A DNA stretch of 64,000 nucleotides from Rhodococcus sp. Z13 (GTDB lineage: Bacteria > Actinomycetota > Actinomycetes > Mycobacteriales > Mycobacteriaceae): the NCBI RefSeq assembly GCF_025837095.1, contig NZ_CP107551.1, positions 3,528,668 through 3,592,667 of the forward strand. Direction: 5' to 3'. This document shows, in pieces, positions 42,011-53,409 of the stretch. Numbering within the stretch: position 1 is the stretch's first letter; the number at the start of each line of letters is the position of its first letter. A program made the translations under genes and the position numbers. The notes under the pieces are model-generated. The model was not told the origin of the DNA. It saw only the letters and a program-made list of their open reading frames with translations, and ran no database searches.

Positions 42011-42056
42011 CACCCCGCGGCGGGACACGGGGACCAATGGATCCCGCCGCGGGGTG
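42011..42056 (-). terminator. main terminator of aceA
   Basis: A perfect 15-base-pair stem (CACCCCGCGGCGGGA and complement) with a 16-base loop, 22 bases after the aceA stop. Confidence 0.75.
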
Positions 42057-42078
42057 GTGGACCTCGGGGTGGCCGTTC

Positions 42079-43368
42079 CTAGTGGAACTGGCCTTCCTCC
42101 GTGGAGCCCTTCAGGGCAGCCGTGGAGGTGTTGGGATCGACGGTGGTGGCGATGGTGTCGAAGTAGCCGGCACCGACCTCACGCTGGTGCTTGATGGCGG
42201 TGAAGCCGCGCTCGCGGGCAGCCTTGAACTCGCGCTCCTGCAGGTCGACGAAGGCCGTCATGCCCTCGCGGGCGTAGCCGTGGGCCAGGTCGAACATGCC
42301 GTAGTTGAGCGAGTGGAAGCCGGCGAGGGTGATGAACTGGAACTTGAAGCCCATCGCGCCGAGCTCCTTCTGGAACTTCGCGATGGTCGCGTCGTCCAGG
42401 TGAGCCTTCCAGTTGAAGGACGGCGAGCAGTTGTAGGCCAGCAGCTGGTCCGGGAACTCGCTGCGGACGCCCTCGGCGAACTGCTTCGCGACCTCGAGGT
42501 CCGGAACACCGGTCTCCATCCAGATGAGGTCGGCGTACGGAGCGTAGGCCTTCGCACGGGCGATGCAGGGCTCGATGCCGTTCTTGACGTGGTAGAAGCC
42601 CTCGGCGGTGCGCTCACCGGTGATGAACGGGCGGTCGCGCTCGTCGACATCGGAGGTGATGAGGGTCGCGGCCTCGGCGTCGGTGCGGGCGATGATCACG
42701 GTCGGGACGTCCGCGACGTCGGCCGCGAGGCGAGCCGAGGTCAGGGTACGGATGTGCTGCTGGGTCGGGATGAGCACCTTGCCACCGAGGTGACCGCACT
42801 TCTTCTCCGACGCGAGCTGGTCCTCCCAGTGCGAACCGGCGACGCCGGCCGCGATCATGGCCTTCTGCAGCTCGTAGACGTTGAGAGCGCCACCGAAGCC
42901 GGCCTCACCGTCGGCGACGATCGGAGCGAGCCAGTTCTCGACGGAGGTGTCGCCCTCGACCTTGGCGATCTCGTCGGCGCGCAGCAGCGCGTTGTTGATG
43001 CGGCGGACGACCTGCGGAACCGAGTTCGCCGGGTACAGCGACTGGTCCGGGTAGGTGTGGCCGGAGAGGTTGGCGTCGCCGGCGACCTGCCAGCCGGACA
43101 GGTAGATGGCCTTCAGGCCGGCGCGGACCTGCTGGACCGCCTGGTTACCGGTGAGGGCGCCGAGCGAGTTGATGTAGTCCTCGTTGTTGACGAGATCCCA
43201 CAGGATCTCCGAGCCGCGACGGGCGAGGGTGTGCTCCTCGACGACCGAGCCCTGCAGCTTGACGACCTGCTCGGCGGTGTAGTTGCGGGTGATCCCCTTC
43301 CAGCGCGGGTTGGTGTCCCAATCCTTCTGGATCTCTTCTGCAGTCCTCGGGGTGCCGGTGGTCGACAT
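42079..43368 (-). CDS. aceA: isocitrate lyase
   Basis: A 429-residue isocitrate lyase, the glyoxylate-shunt enzyme cleaving isocitrate to succinate and glyoxylate; needed for growth on acetate and fatty acids. The catalytic motif [12 protein letters not shown] places the cysteine at residue 191, exactly as in M. tuberculosis ICL1. Other landmarks are [21 protein letters not shown] and [13 protein letters not shown] 43368 follows GGAG. The 399-base gap to the flavohaemoprotein-type gene (43369-43767) holds a palindrome near the start and a RamB-like box described separately; nothing else is recognisable there. Confidence 0.97.
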   Translation of the reverse strand: MSTTGTPRTAEEIQKDWDTNPRWKGITRNYTAEQVVKLQGSVVEEHTLARRGSEILWDLVNNEDYINSLGALTGNQAVQQVRAGLKAIYLSGWQVAGDANLSGHTYPDQSLYPANSVPQVVRRINNALLRADEIAKVEGDTSVENWLAPIVADGEAGFGGALNVYELQKAMIAAGVAGSHWEDQLASEKKCGHLGGKVLIPTQQHIRTLTSARLAADVADVPTVIIARTDAEAATLITSDVDERDRPFITGERTAEGFYHVKNGIEPCIARAKAYAPYADLIWMETGVPDLEVAKQFAEGVRSEFPDQLLAYNCSPSFNWKAHLDDATIAKFQKELGAMGFKFQFITLAGFHSLNYGMFDLAHGYAREGMTAFVDLQEREFKAARERGFTAIKHQREVGAGYFDTIATTVDPNTSTAALKGSTEEGQFH

Positions 43369-43403
43369 CAAATCTCCACTCTCTAGATCTGCCCCGCTCC
43401 GGA

Positions 43404-43429
43404 TGAAGCAGTACGTCTGTACTACTTCA
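43404..43429 (-). promoter_or_regulatory. 26-base imperfect palindrome in the aceA leader
   Basis: Arms TGAAGCAGTAC and GTACTACTTCA match at 10 of 11 positions around GTCT, 36 bases before ATG 43368. It is either an operator at the promoter or a leader hairpin. Confidence 0.45.
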
Positions 43430-43534
43430 CATCCTTTGCGTGCCGTTCGGATGTACAAGAACGACGATGACACACACGAAAACCGCCGTCTACCTGTTGC
43501 TAATGCCAATTTGGGCTAGTTTCGCCACAGCATC

Positions 43535-43549
43535 TGCAAAGTTTGCAAA
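43535..43549. promoter_or_regulatory. RamB-like binding site
   Basis: TGCAAAGTTTGCAAA matches the AAAGTTTGCAAA-type sites reported for RamB in corynebacteria. It sits between aceA and the divergent gene, and ramB itself is two genes away. Confidence 0.5.
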
Positions 43550-43767
43550 TCAGTGGTCATCCCAACGACTGCCCGAATGACGAGGTTTATTACTCACGAG
43601 TAGCGTTGACCTCGGGTTTTGCGGCCGACCCGTCCGGCGGACCGGGCTTCGCAAGCGGTTCCACCGGGTGGTACGGGAAGGTGCAATCCGGGCGGATCGT
43701 GTGAGAGCCTTCACAGCCGTTTTGTCCCGTTCCCGGCCTTGAACATCCCAGGGGCCCCACCCGTACC

Positions 43768-45048
43768 ATGATCGGCAACCGGGTCGGGGGCGGTCGTTCG
43801 TTCGTGACCTCGCCTGCCCTCTGCCCGGGCACCACCACCCCGAGCAGAGGAGTCGACATTCTTTCGAGCACGTCGAGATCGGTCGTGGAAGCAACACTGC
43901 CCGTGGTGGGCGCCCACATCGGCACCATCTCCCAGGTCTTCTACGAGCGTCTGTTCAACGCCGTCCCGTCGCTGATCGACACCTTCAACCAGACCAACCA
44001 GGCCAACGGCGACCAACAGCGCGCCCTCGCCGGTTCGGTGGCGTCGTTCGCCTCCCTGCTCGTGGCCGACACCCCCGTCGACATCGACGCGGTCATGGCC
44101 CGCATCGCCGCCAAGCACGCCTCCCTCGGGGTCCGCGCCGCCCACTACGAGATCGTGCGCACCCATCTGTTCGCCTCGATCGTCGAGGTGCTCGGCGAGG
44201 CCGTCACCCCGGAGGTCGCCTCGGCCTGGCACGAGGTCTACACCCTCATGGCCAACTCGCTCGTCGAACAGGAGACCGCGCTGTACCGGCAGGCAGGTGT
44301 CGAACCGGGCGAGGTGTGGCGGTCGACGATCGTCACCGAGCACGAGTACGACGGCGCGCACGCCGCGACCCTCTACCTCTGCGCCGAGGACGGCTCCCGT
44401 CTGCCCGGCTTCCTCCCGGGCCAGTACATCTCCGTCCGCATGCCGCTGCCCGGCGGCGGCGAGCAGATCCGGCAGTACACGGTCTTCCCCGGCCGGGTCC
44501 CCGGCGAGTGGGCGATCACCGTCAAGCGGATCCCCGGCGGATTCCTCTCCCCCCTGCTGTGCGACAGTGTGCGCCCCGGCCACCGGCTCCTCGTCTCCCC
44601 GCCGTTCGGGAGCCTCGTGGTCGACGACGGCGACGAACCGCTGCTGCTCGTCTCCGCCGGGGTGGGCGTGACCATGACCATCGCGGCACTGCGGCACCTG
44701 CTCGACCGTGGCAGCACGCGCAGCGTCGACGTCGTCCACGTCGACCGCACCCCCTACGAGCAACCCCACCGCACGGAACTGAGCACCCTCGTCAAGGCAC
44801 TGCCCGACGCGCGTTCGCACGTCCGTTACACCGAGTACGACGAGATCCGCGGTGACGGCCGGTCGCCGCTGACCGACGTGCCCCTCCCCGAACACGCCCA
44901 GACCTATGTGTGCGGCCCGATCCCGTTCATGCGGTCGATCCGCGCGGATCTCGTCGCCAGCGGGGTCGCACCGGAAACCATCCACTACGAGGCCTTCGCG
45001 CCCGGTTCCTGGTTCGGCCTCGAGGACGTCCCGACCACCGTCGATTAA
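43768..45048 (+). CDS. flavohaemoprotein-type globin/reductase (Hmp-like)
   Basis: A protein with a globin domain fused to an FAD/NAD reductase, the architecture of NO dioxygenase. Globin landmarks are the B10 tyrosine in QVFYERLF, NQANGDQQRAL, and the proximal histidine in AAKHASLGV; the FAD motif is IRQYTVFPG and the NAD loop is SAGVGVTMTIAAL, with CGPIPFMRSI near the end. The start is unclear: ATG 43768 and GTG 43804 lack ribosome-binding sites, while AGAGGAG sits five bases ahead of an ATT at 43858 exactly where homologues begin (ILSSTSRSVVEATLPVV). It precedes ramB by 53 bases. Confidence 0.88.
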   Translation: MIGNRVGGGRSFVTSPALCPGTTTPSRGVDILSSTSRSVVEATLPVVGAHIGTISQVFYERLFNAVPSLIDTFNQTNQANGDQQRALAGSVASFASLLVADTPVDIDAVMARIAAKHASLGVRAAHYEIVRTHLFASIVEVLGEAVTPEVASAWHEVYTLMANSLVEQETALYRQAGVEPGEVWRSTIVTEHEYDGAHAATLYLCAEDGSRLPGFLPGQYISVRMPLPGGGEQIRQYTVFPGRVPGEWAITVKRIPGGFLSPLLCDSVRPGHRLLVSPPFGSLVVDDGDEPLLLVSAGVGVTMTIAALRHLLDRGSTRSVDVVHVDRTPYEQPHRTELSTLVKALPDARSHVRYTEYDEIRGDGRSPLTDVPLPEHAQTYVCGPIPFMRSIRADLVASGVAPETIHYEAFAPGSWFGLEDVPTTVD

Positions 45049-45101
45049 CAGCATGCGAACGCTACGTTGCGAAGGGATGTGGGGCGCTTTACGCTGAGCG
45101 A

Positions 45102-46514
45102 ATGGCCAAGACCTACGTAGGCGCCCGGTTGCGGCAGCTGCGCACCGAGCGGGGACTCAGCCAGGCGGCGCTCGCCAAGACCCTCGAGATCTCGGCGAGC
45201 TATCTCAACCAGATCGAGCACGACGTCCGGCCGTTGACCGTGCCCGTGCTGCTCCGCATCACCGAGGTCTTCGGTGTCGATGCCACCTTCTTCTCCTCCC
45301 AGGACGACACCCGCCTCATCGCCGAGATGCGCGAGGTCGCCCTCGACAAGGAGATGGGCATCGAGGCCGACGCCCAGGAGATCGCCGAGATGGTCGCCGC
45401 CCACCCCAGCCTCGCGCGGGCGATGGTCAACCTGCACCGGCGCTACCGCAACACCACCGCCCAGCTCGCCGCGGCCACGGAGGACCGCTACAGCGACGGC
45501 AGCGGCAGCGGCACCATCACCATGCCGCACGAAGAGGTGCGCGACTACTTCTACCAGCGCCAGAACTACCTGCACGATCTCGACACCGCCGCCGAGGAGC
45601 TCGCCAACCGCATCCGCTTCCACCGCGGCGACGTCGGCGGTGAGATCGCCCGCCGGCTCACCTCCGTCCACGACGTGCAGATCGTCAAGCGCATCGACCT
45701 CGGTGAGAACGTCCTGCACCGCTTCGACCCGAAGACCCGAGTCCTCGAGGTCGCACCCCAGCTGTCGGGCGGGCAGCAGGTGTTCAAGTTCGCCACCGAA
45801 CTCGCCTATCTCGAATGCGGCGACCTCATCGACCGGCTCGTCGACGAGGGAGCGTTCACCAGCGACGCGTCGCGCGCCCTGGCCCGGCTCGGTCTCGCCA
45901 ACTACTGGGCGGCCGCGCTGGTCCTGCCCTACACCCAGTTCCACGAGATCGCCGAGGACTTCCGCTACGACGTCGAGCGGCTGTCGGCCTTCTACGGGCA
46001 GAGCTACGAAACCATCGCGCACCGGCTGTCGACGCTGCAGCGCCCGAAGCTGCGCGGTGTGCCGTTCTCGTTCGTGCGCGTCGACCGCGCCGGGAACATG
46101 TCGAAGCGCCAGTCCGCCACCGGTTTCCACTTCTCCACCAGCGGCGGCACCTGCCCGCTGTGGAACGTCTACGAGACCTTCGCATATCCCGGCAAGATCA
46201 TGACGCAGATCGCGCAGATGCCCGACGGCCGCCGTTACCTGTGGGTGGCGCGCACCGTCGAGCGGCGTGCAGCGCGTTACGGCCAGCCGTCGAAGACCTT
46301 CGCGATCGGCCTGGGCTGCGAACTGCGGCACGCACACCGCCTCGTCTACGCCGACGGTCTCGACCTCGACGAGTCGAATCCCGGTACGCCCATCGGATCG
46401 GGTTGCCGCGTGTGCGAGCGGATGAACTGCCCGCAGCGCGCGTTCCCTCCGCTCGGCAAGGAACTCGACATCAACGAGCACCGCTCGTCGGTCTCGCCCT
46501 ATCTCGTGCGCTGA
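45102..46514 (+). CDS. ramB: RamB family regulator of acetate/propionate metabolism
   Basis: A 470-residue regulator of the RamB/ScfR type. The N-terminal XRE domain (about residues 6-62) has LRQLRTERGLSQAALAK then ASYLNQIEHDVRPLT. The middle is an IrrE/DUF955-like domain (with ELAYLECGDLID and the region around FHEIAEDFRYDVERLSAFY), and the C-terminal short-chain fatty-acid regulator domain ends CRVCERMNCPQRAFPP. In M. tuberculosis RamB (Rv0465c) represses icl1 and itself. Here it lies two genes from aceA, whose upstream region carries a matching box. Confidence 0.94.
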   Translation: MAKTYVGARLRQLRTERGLSQAALAKTLEISASYLNQIEHDVRPLTVPVLLRITEVFGVDATFFSSQDDTRLIAEMREVALDKEMGIEADAQEIAEMVAAHPSLARAMVNLHRRYRNTTAQLAAATEDRYSDGSGSGTITMPHEEVRDYFYQRQNYLHDLDTAAEELANRIRFHRGDVGGEIARRLTSVHDVQIVKRIDLGENVLHRFDPKTRVLEVAPQLSGGQQVFKFATELAYLECGDLIDRLVDEGAFTSDASRALARLGLANYWAAALVLPYTQFHEIAEDFRYDVERLSAFYGQSYETIAHRLSTLQRPKLRGVPFSFVRVDRAGNMSKRQSATGFHFSTSGGTCPLWNVYETFAYPGKIMTQIAQMPDGRRYLWVARTVERRAARYGQPSKTFAIGLGCELRHAHRLVYADGLDLDESNPGTPIGSGCRVCERMNCPQRAFPPLGKELDINEHRSSVSPYLVR

Positions 46515-46536
46515 CGGGGATCGGTAGGCTCACCGC

Positions 46537-46938
46537 ATGGCTCGCACCCCCGACGCGCTCGGCGCCAAGGCCCTCGAATTCCTGTCCGAGTACCACCTCG
46601 CGACGCTGACGACCCTCCGCAAGGACGGCTCGCCCCACGTCGTCGCCGTCGGGTTCACCTGGGACGGCGACGCGAAGCTCGCCCGCGTCATCACCTTCGA
46701 GGGCTCCCAGAAGACCCTCAACGTCGAGCGTGGCGGGTACGCGGTGGTGAGCCAGGTCGACGGCGGCCGCTGGCTCACCCTCGAGGGCCCCGCCCGCGTC
46801 ACCCGCGACCCCGACGACGTCGGCGAAGGTGAGCGTCGGTATGCGGCCCGCTACCGCGAACCCCGCCCCAACCCCCGCCGCGTCGTCATCGAGATCGCCG
46901 TCGAGCGCGTCATGGGCTCGGTCCTCGACCCCACCTGA
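46537..46938 (+). CDS. PPOX class F420-dependent-type flavin/deazaflavin protein
   Basis: A 133-residue split-barrel protein of the PPOX/FDOR type, likely F420-binding as is usual in mycolic actinobacteria. Landmarks are [37 protein letters not shown] and [17 protein letters not shown]. Small members act on quinones or biliverdin; the substrate here is unknown. It starts 22 bases after ramB and may be co-transcribed. Confidence 0.85.
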   Translation: MARTPDALGAKALEFLSEYHLATLTTLRKDGSPHVVAVGFTWDGDAKLARVITFEGSQKTLNVERGGYAVVSQVDGGRWLTLEGPARVTRDPDDVGEGERRYAARYREPRPNPRRVVIEIAVERVMGSVLDPT

Positions 46939-46954
46939 CCCATCTGCTCACCGA

Positions 46955-46994
46955 TTCGTCATCCGCGTCGGCAATTGCTGCCGCGGATGACGAA
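46955..46994. repeat. palindromic element, copy 1
   Basis: Arms TTCGTCATCCGC and GCGGATGACGAA are perfect 12-base complements around 16 bases. Inverted, it matches copy 2 at 37 of 40 positions. Confidence 0.85.
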
Positions 46995-47108
46995 ATCTGT
47001 AGCCGATACGTTGTCCACAGGGCGGCGATTCTTCCACAGATGAGGCCGCACACCGGTTTCTGCGTGCTTCCGGTCCCGGGCGGTCCGGCACGGTGGTCGC
47101 CACGGTGA

Positions 47109-47650
47109 ACTGCGACGTCTCGAGCCCGACATCCTCTCCCCGGCGACGAGGATCTCACGCGGGTACACGTCACCCGCGAGCGGTCCGGAGGTGGGCGCAG
47201 AACCGCGAGCCGCCACCTGCACGCTGCACCGCTGCCACCCCACGACCCGGCCGAGGTGGACGGCATCGCGTGCACCTCGCTCGCCCGCTGCCTCGCCGAG
47301 GCGGGCCCCCGGACGGGTATCGCCGACGCACGACGGGTGGCCGCGTGCGGATGCACGAGTGCGGCATGCCGGCGCCGGTCCTGCAGAAGGAACTGCGCAC
47401 CCCCGACGGTCACTTCGTCGGTCGGGCCGGCTTCCTCTGGGAGGACGAAGGCGTCGTCGGAGAGTTCGACGACATGGGCAAGTACGACGGCGGCATCGAA
47501 GCGGTCCGGCGGGAGCAGCGCCGGGAGGGCGCACTGCGCGAGCTCGGCTTCGAGGTGGTCCGCTGGACGTGGCCGGAACTGTTCCGGTTCGACGTCGTCC
47601 GTGTCCGGTTCGATCGCGCCGTCGCCCGCGCCCGGCGACAGTCGCTACCC
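47109..47650 (+). pseudogene. decayed AbiEi-type gene with DUF559-like tail
   Basis: Pieces of one protein lie in different frames. Frame starting at 47109 gives TRVHVTRERSGGG, SRHLHAAPLPPHDPAE and VDGIACTSLARCLAEAG (about 47163-47310), typical of AbiEi-family proteins. The next frame gives MHECGMPAPVLQKELRTPDG, GRAGFLWEDEGVVGEFDDM and GFEVVRWTWPELFRFDV (about 47350-47610), the endonuclease-like tail. The N-terminal third is missing (stop at 47106), and about 60 middle residues are gone with a frameshift. It lies between two inverted palindromic elements. An intact AbiEi-type relative is at 3288-3905. Confidence 0.75.
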
Positions 47651-47652
47651 CC

Positions 47653-47692
47653 TTCGTCATCCGCTGCAGCAATCGCCGAAGCGGATGACGAA
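47653..47692. repeat. palindromic element, copy 2
   Basis: The same perfect 12-base arms as copy 1 around a 16-base centre. It lies 658 bases from copy 1, in inverted orientation as judged by the centres. Confidence 0.85.
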
Positions 47693-47806
47693 CTCGCTCG
47701 CCGATGGGTTGTGCGGACTTTGTAACAACCACGAAATCTGTGTCACTCAAGTGTCACCCAGAGATATTCCCGCGCAACAAGACCCTTCTACTGTGTGGCC
47801 TCACGG

Positions 47807-47820
47807 ATACAGCGCTGTAT
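47807..47820. promoter_or_regulatory. GTATACAGC-type palindrome upstream of urtA
   Basis: ATACAGCGCTGTAT is a perfect 14-base palindrome, 54 bases before urtA. The extended minus-strand sequence contains GTATACAGC, the same motif as at atzF. Confidence 0.5.
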
Positions 47821-47874
47821 ACGCCTCCCGGATACACCGGGCCTCCGGTCACACCTTCGAAGGAAGGGCACTAC

Positions 47875-49149
47875 ATGTCTGTTGTCAGGTCCAGGCTCGC
47901 CACCCGCGCCGTCGCGGCTCCCGTTGCACTCGCCGCCGTCGGGCTCGTCCTGACCGCGTGCGGCAGCCGCGCGGGTGACGAGGGCAGCACCGCCGCCTCC
48001 GGCACCGCGTCGTGCGTCGACACCTCGGGCGACACCATCAAGGTCGGTTCGCTCAACTCCCTGTCGGGGACGATGGCGATCTCCGAGGTCACGGTCCGCG
48101 ATTCGATCGCCCTCGCCGTCGAGGAGATCAACGCCGACGGCGGTGTGCTCGGCAAACAGATCGAGATCGTCTCCGAGGACGGCGCCTCCGAGCCCACCGT
48201 CTTCGCGGAGAAGGCCGAGAAGCTCATCGGATCCGACTGCGTCGCAGCGGTGTTCGGCGGCTGGACGTCGTCGAGCCGCAAGGCGATGCTGCCGGTCTTC
48301 GAAGACCGCAACGCACTGCTGTACTACCCCGTCCAGTACGAGGGTCTCGAGTCGTCGTCGAACATCTTCTACACCGGCGCGACCACCAACCAGCAGATCG
48401 TGCCCGCCCTGGACTACCTCAAGGAACAGGGCGTGACGTCGCTCTACCTCGTCGGCAGCGACTACGTCTTCCCGCAGACCGCCAACCGCATCATCAAGGC
48501 ATACGCCGAGGCCAACGGCATCGAGATCAAGGGCGAGGACTACACCCCGCTCGGCTCCACCGACTTCTCCACCATCGTCAACAAGATCCGCACCGCCGAC
48601 GCCGACGCGGTGTTCAACACACTCAACGGCGACTCCAACGTCGCGTTCTTCCGCGAGTACACCAACGCCGGCCTGAACGCGCAGGACATGCCGGTCGTGT
48701 CGGTGTCCATCGCCGAGGAGGAGGTGGGCGGCATCGGCGCGCAGAACATCGAGGGCCAGCTCACCGCGTGGAACTACTACCAGACCGTCGACACCCCGGA
48801 GAACACGTCGTTCGTCGAGGCGTACAAGGCGAAGTACGGCGCGAACAAGCCCACCTCCGACCCCATGGAGGCCGCCTACACCTCGGTCCACCTGTGGAAG
48901 AACACCGTCGAGAAGGCCGGCTCCTTCGAGGTCGACGACGTGATCGCGGCCGCCGACGGGGTGACCTTCGAGGCCCCCGAGGGCACCGTGACCATCGACG
49001 GCGACAACCACCACATCACCAAGACCGCCCGCATCGGCGAGATCCGCGGCGACGGCCTGATCTACACGGTGTGGGAGTCCGACGGCGCGATCGAGCCCGA
49101 CCCGTACCTCGAGTCGTACGACTGGGCGTCGAGCCTGTCCGGTAACTGA
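47875..49149 (+). CDS. urtA: urea ABC transporter substrate-binding lipoprotein UrtA
   Basis: A 424-residue periplasmic-type binding protein anchored as a lipoprotein: signal helix to about residue 24, lipobox LTAC. The mature part begins [20 protein letters not shown] and includes [19 protein letters not shown] and [14 protein letters not shown], hallmarks of UrtA rather than branched-chain amino acid LivJ. It captures urea or a similar small amide outside the cell for UrtBCDE. ATG 47875 follows AAGGAAGGG. It leads a five-gene transporter operon ending with a GntR regulator. Confidence 0.94.
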   Translation: MSVVRSRLATRAVAAPVALAAVGLVLTACGSRAGDEGSTAASGTASCVDTSGDTIKVGSLNSLSGTMAISEVTVRDSIALAVEEINADGGVLGKQIEIVSEDGASEPTVFAEKAEKLIGSDCVAAVFGGWTSSSRKAMLPVFEDRNALLYYPVQYEGLESSSNIFYTGATTNQQIVPALDYLKEQGVTSLYLVGSDYVFPQTANRIIKAYAEANGIEIKGEDYTPLGSTDFSTIVNKIRTADADAVFNTLNGDSNVAFFREYTNAGLNAQDMPVVSVSIAEEEVGGIGAQNIEGQLTAWNYYQTVDTPENTSFVEAYKAKYGANKPTSDPMEAAYTSVHLWKNTVEKAGSFEVDDVIAAADGVTFEAPEGTVTIDGDNHHITKTARIGEIRGDGLIYTVWESDGAIEPDPYLESYDWASSLSGN

Positions 49150-49175
49150 CAGCGGAAGCCGAAGGGGGAGACGAC

Positions 49176-50060
49176 ATGGATGTCCTCGTAGGACAGCTCT
49201 TCACAGGGCTGAGTATCGGATCGATCCTGCTGCTGGCAGCGCTGGGGCTGTCGCTGACGTTCGGCCAGATGGGCGTGATCAACATGGCCCACGGCGAATT
49301 CATCATGGCCGGCAGCTACACGGCGTTCGTCGTGCAGCAGGTGATCTCCTCGGCCGGGGTGTCCCTGTTCGTCTCCCTCCTCGTCGGCTTCCTGGTCGGC
49401 GGCGTGATGGGTGTGATCCTCGAGGTCACGCTCATCCGCCGCATGTACCACCGTCCGCTCGACACCCTGCTGGTGACCTTCGGTGTGGGCCTGCTGCTGC
49501 AGCAGGCCGCCCGCGACATCTTCGGCGCCCCCGCCGTCAACGTCGTCGCACCGTCCTGGCTGTCCGGCGGGGTGGAGATCCTCGGGGCCGTCGTCCCGAA
49601 GACCCGCCTGTTCATCCTCGCGCTCGCCGTGGTGTGCGTGGTCGCGCTGATCGCGTCGATGAAGTACACGCCGATGGGGCGACGGATCCGTGCGGTGGTG
49701 CAGAATCGCGATCTCGCCGAGACGGTGGGGATCTCGTCGCGCCGCACCGACATCACGACCTTCTTCCTCGGTTCCGGTCTCGCGGGTCTCGCCGGTGTGG
49801 CGCTGACGCTCATCGGCTCGACCAGCCCGACGATCGGCCAGTCCTATCTCATCGACGCCTTCCTCGTGGTCGTCATCGGCGGTCTCGGCCGCATCGAGGG
49901 CGCGGTGCTCGCGGCCGTCGCACTGGGCCTGCTCAATTCGTTCATCGAGTACTCCACGACCGCGTCGATCGCGAAGGTCATCGTGTTCGTGCTCATCGTG
50001 ATCTTCCTGCAGATCCGTCCGCAGGGCCTGTTCGCCGTCAAGACGAGGAGCCTGGTCTGA
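49176..50060 (+). CDS. urtB: urea ABC transporter permease UrtB
   Basis: A 294-residue LivH-type inner-membrane permease with about eight hydrophobic helices. GLSLTFGQMGVINMAHGEFIM in pieces near residue 25-48 and VIGGLGRIEGAVLAA near residue 230 are the family signatures. It is shorter than proteobacterial UrtB (which carries an N-terminal extension) but normal for actinobacteria. The stop overlaps the urtC start (TGATG). Confidence 0.93.
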   Translation: MDVLVGQLFTGLSIGSILLLAALGLSLTFGQMGVINMAHGEFIMAGSYTAFVVQQVISSAGVSLFVSLLVGFLVGGVMGVILEVTLIRRMYHRPLDTLLVTFGVGLLLQQAARDIFGAPAVNVVAPSWLSGGVEILGAVVPKTRLFILALAVVCVVALIASMKYTPMGRRIRAVVQNRDLAETVGISSRRTDITTFFLGSGLAGLAGVALTLIGSTSPTIGQSYLIDAFLVVVIGGLGRIEGAVLAAVALGLLNSFIEYSTTASIAKVIVFVLIVIFLQIRPQGLFAVKTRSLV

Positions 50061-51192
50061 TGTCGTCGACATTCTCGTTCCGCAGCTTCACGAAACCCGG
50101 GCCCGTCCGTACCGCAAGTGGATTCGCGCTCGCCGCGATCGTCCTGTTCGGTATCGCACCGGCGGTGCTCTCCGACTTCCGGCTCGGTCTGCTCGGCAAG
50201 TTCCTGTGCTTCGCGATCGTCGCCGTCGGTATCGGCCTGGCATGGGGCCGGGGCGGCATGCTCACCCTCGGCCAGGGCGTGTTCTTCGGTCTCGGTGCCT
50301 ACATCATGGCCATGCACCTGAAGATCGCCGACGCCGAACTCCGCGGCGACGCCGTACCCGATTTCATGCAGATCGCGGGTATCCGTGAGCTGCCGGCCTA
50401 TTGGGTGCCCTTCTCGTCGCCCATCGTGACGATCCTCGCGATCCTGATCGTGCCCGCACTGATCGCCGCGCTGCTGGGCTTCGGTGTGTTCGCCCGCCGC
50501 GTCAAGGGCGCCTACTTCGCGATCCTGTCCCAGGCTCTCGCCGCCGCCTTCGCGATCCTGCTCGTCGGACAGCAGTCCACCGGAGGATCGAACGGCCTCA
50601 ACCGGTTCCGCACCTTCTTCGGCTACGACCTCGCCGATCCGGTCAACAAGCGGATGCTGTTCTTCATCGTCGCCGCGATCCTGCTGCTCGTCGTCGCCGC
50701 GACCCGCCAGCTCATGCAGTCCCGCTACGGCGAGCTGCTCGTCGCGGTGCGCGACCAGGAGGAGCGGGTCCGTTTCCTCGGCTACGAACCGGCCCTGATC
50801 AAAGTGGCCGCCTACACCGTCGCGGCGTTCTTCGCCGGGATCGCCGGGGCGATGTTCGTGCCCATCGTCGGCATCATCTCCCCCGCCGACGTCGGCATCG
50901 TCCCGTCCATCGCGTTCCTCATCGGTGTCGCCATCGGCGGACGCACCACCCTCCTCGGCCCGGTCCTCGGCGCGGTGGGTGTGGCATGGGCGCAGACCAC
51001 CCTGTCGGAGAACTTCCCCTCCGCCTGGACCTATGCGCAGGGCCTGCTGTTCATCGTCGTCGTCGGCTTCTTCCCCGCCGGCCTCGCCGGGGTCATCACC
51101 CTGCTCCGCCGACGCCGCCGCACCACCCCGACGGAACCCACCCCGCCGGCCGAACCCGAGCCCGCCGACCTTCCCGAGATGGAGCCCGTGCG

Positions 51193-51196
<4 letters not shown>
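50060..51196 (+). CDS. urtC: urea ABC transporter permease UrtC
   Basis: A 378-residue LivM-type permease with about ten hydrophobic helices; GLAWGRGGMLTLGQGVFFG, VKGAYFAILSQALAAAF and VAIGGRTTLLGPVLGAV are the recognisable motifs. The C-terminus is a proline/glutamate-rich cytoplasmic tail. Start and stop overlap urtB and urtD, showing tight translational coupling. Confidence 0.93.
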
Positions 51197-52666
<1,470 letters not shown>

Positions 52667-52667
<1 letters not shown>

Positions 52668-53356
52668 TGACGGTCTCCGACACGCGCCGCGACCAGGTCT
52701 ACCGGGCCCTGCGCGACCGATTGATGTCCGGGACGACCCCTCCCGACGAGCGGCTCAGCGAGGAACGGCTCGCCGAGCAGTTCGGGGTCTCGCGCACACC
52801 CGTGCGCGAGGCCCTGGCCCGCCTGGTCTCCGAGGGTCTCGTCGAACGCCGCGACCAGGGCCTGTATCCCTACCGTCCCCGCTTCGAGGACCTGCCGGAT
52901 CTGTACGAGCTGCGCATCACCCTGGAGCTGCGGGGTATCCGCCGTGCCCTCGAGGACGATTCGGTGCACCACGACCCGGCAGTGCTCGTGCCCGAACTCG
53001 ACCGCTGGTACGACCTGCGCGACCATCCACCCGAACCCGACGCCGGTTTCGTCACCCTCGACGAGCAGTTCCACATGGTGCTGCTCGCCGCGTCGGGCAA
53101 CCGGGCACTGTGCGACGCACTCGCCTCGGTGAACGCCAAGGTGCGCCCCGTGCGGATGTTCGACTACCTGACGGTCGACCGTGTCGTCGCCACCATCGAC
53201 GAGCACATCGAGGTCACGGAACTTGTCCTCGCCGGCAAGCTCGACGACGCCCACGACGTGCTGCTCGCCCACATCGACACCTCCCGCACCGTCGCCGTGC
53301 GTCATGCCGAGGAGGCCCGGGTGTTCGCCCGGATGCTGCGCGCCGTCCGCGACTGA
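52667..53356 (+). CDS. GntR/FadR-type transcriptional regulator
   Basis: A 229-residue FCD-domain GntR regulator. The winged helix-turn-helix (about residues 5-70) includes LSEERLAEQFGVSRTPVREA and LVERRDQGLYPYRP; the FCD effector domain follows with metal-binding-type residues around DEQFHMVLLAASGN and HIDTSR. Being the last gene of the urt operon, it is the likely controller of the transporter and possibly of atzF; the GTATACAGC motifs are its candidate sites. Effector unknown. Confidence 0.88.
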
Positions 53357-53409
53357 CCCTCCGCCGGATCTGCGTGACCGGGAGTGACCGGTCGTGCAGA
53401 CTGGCGGAC

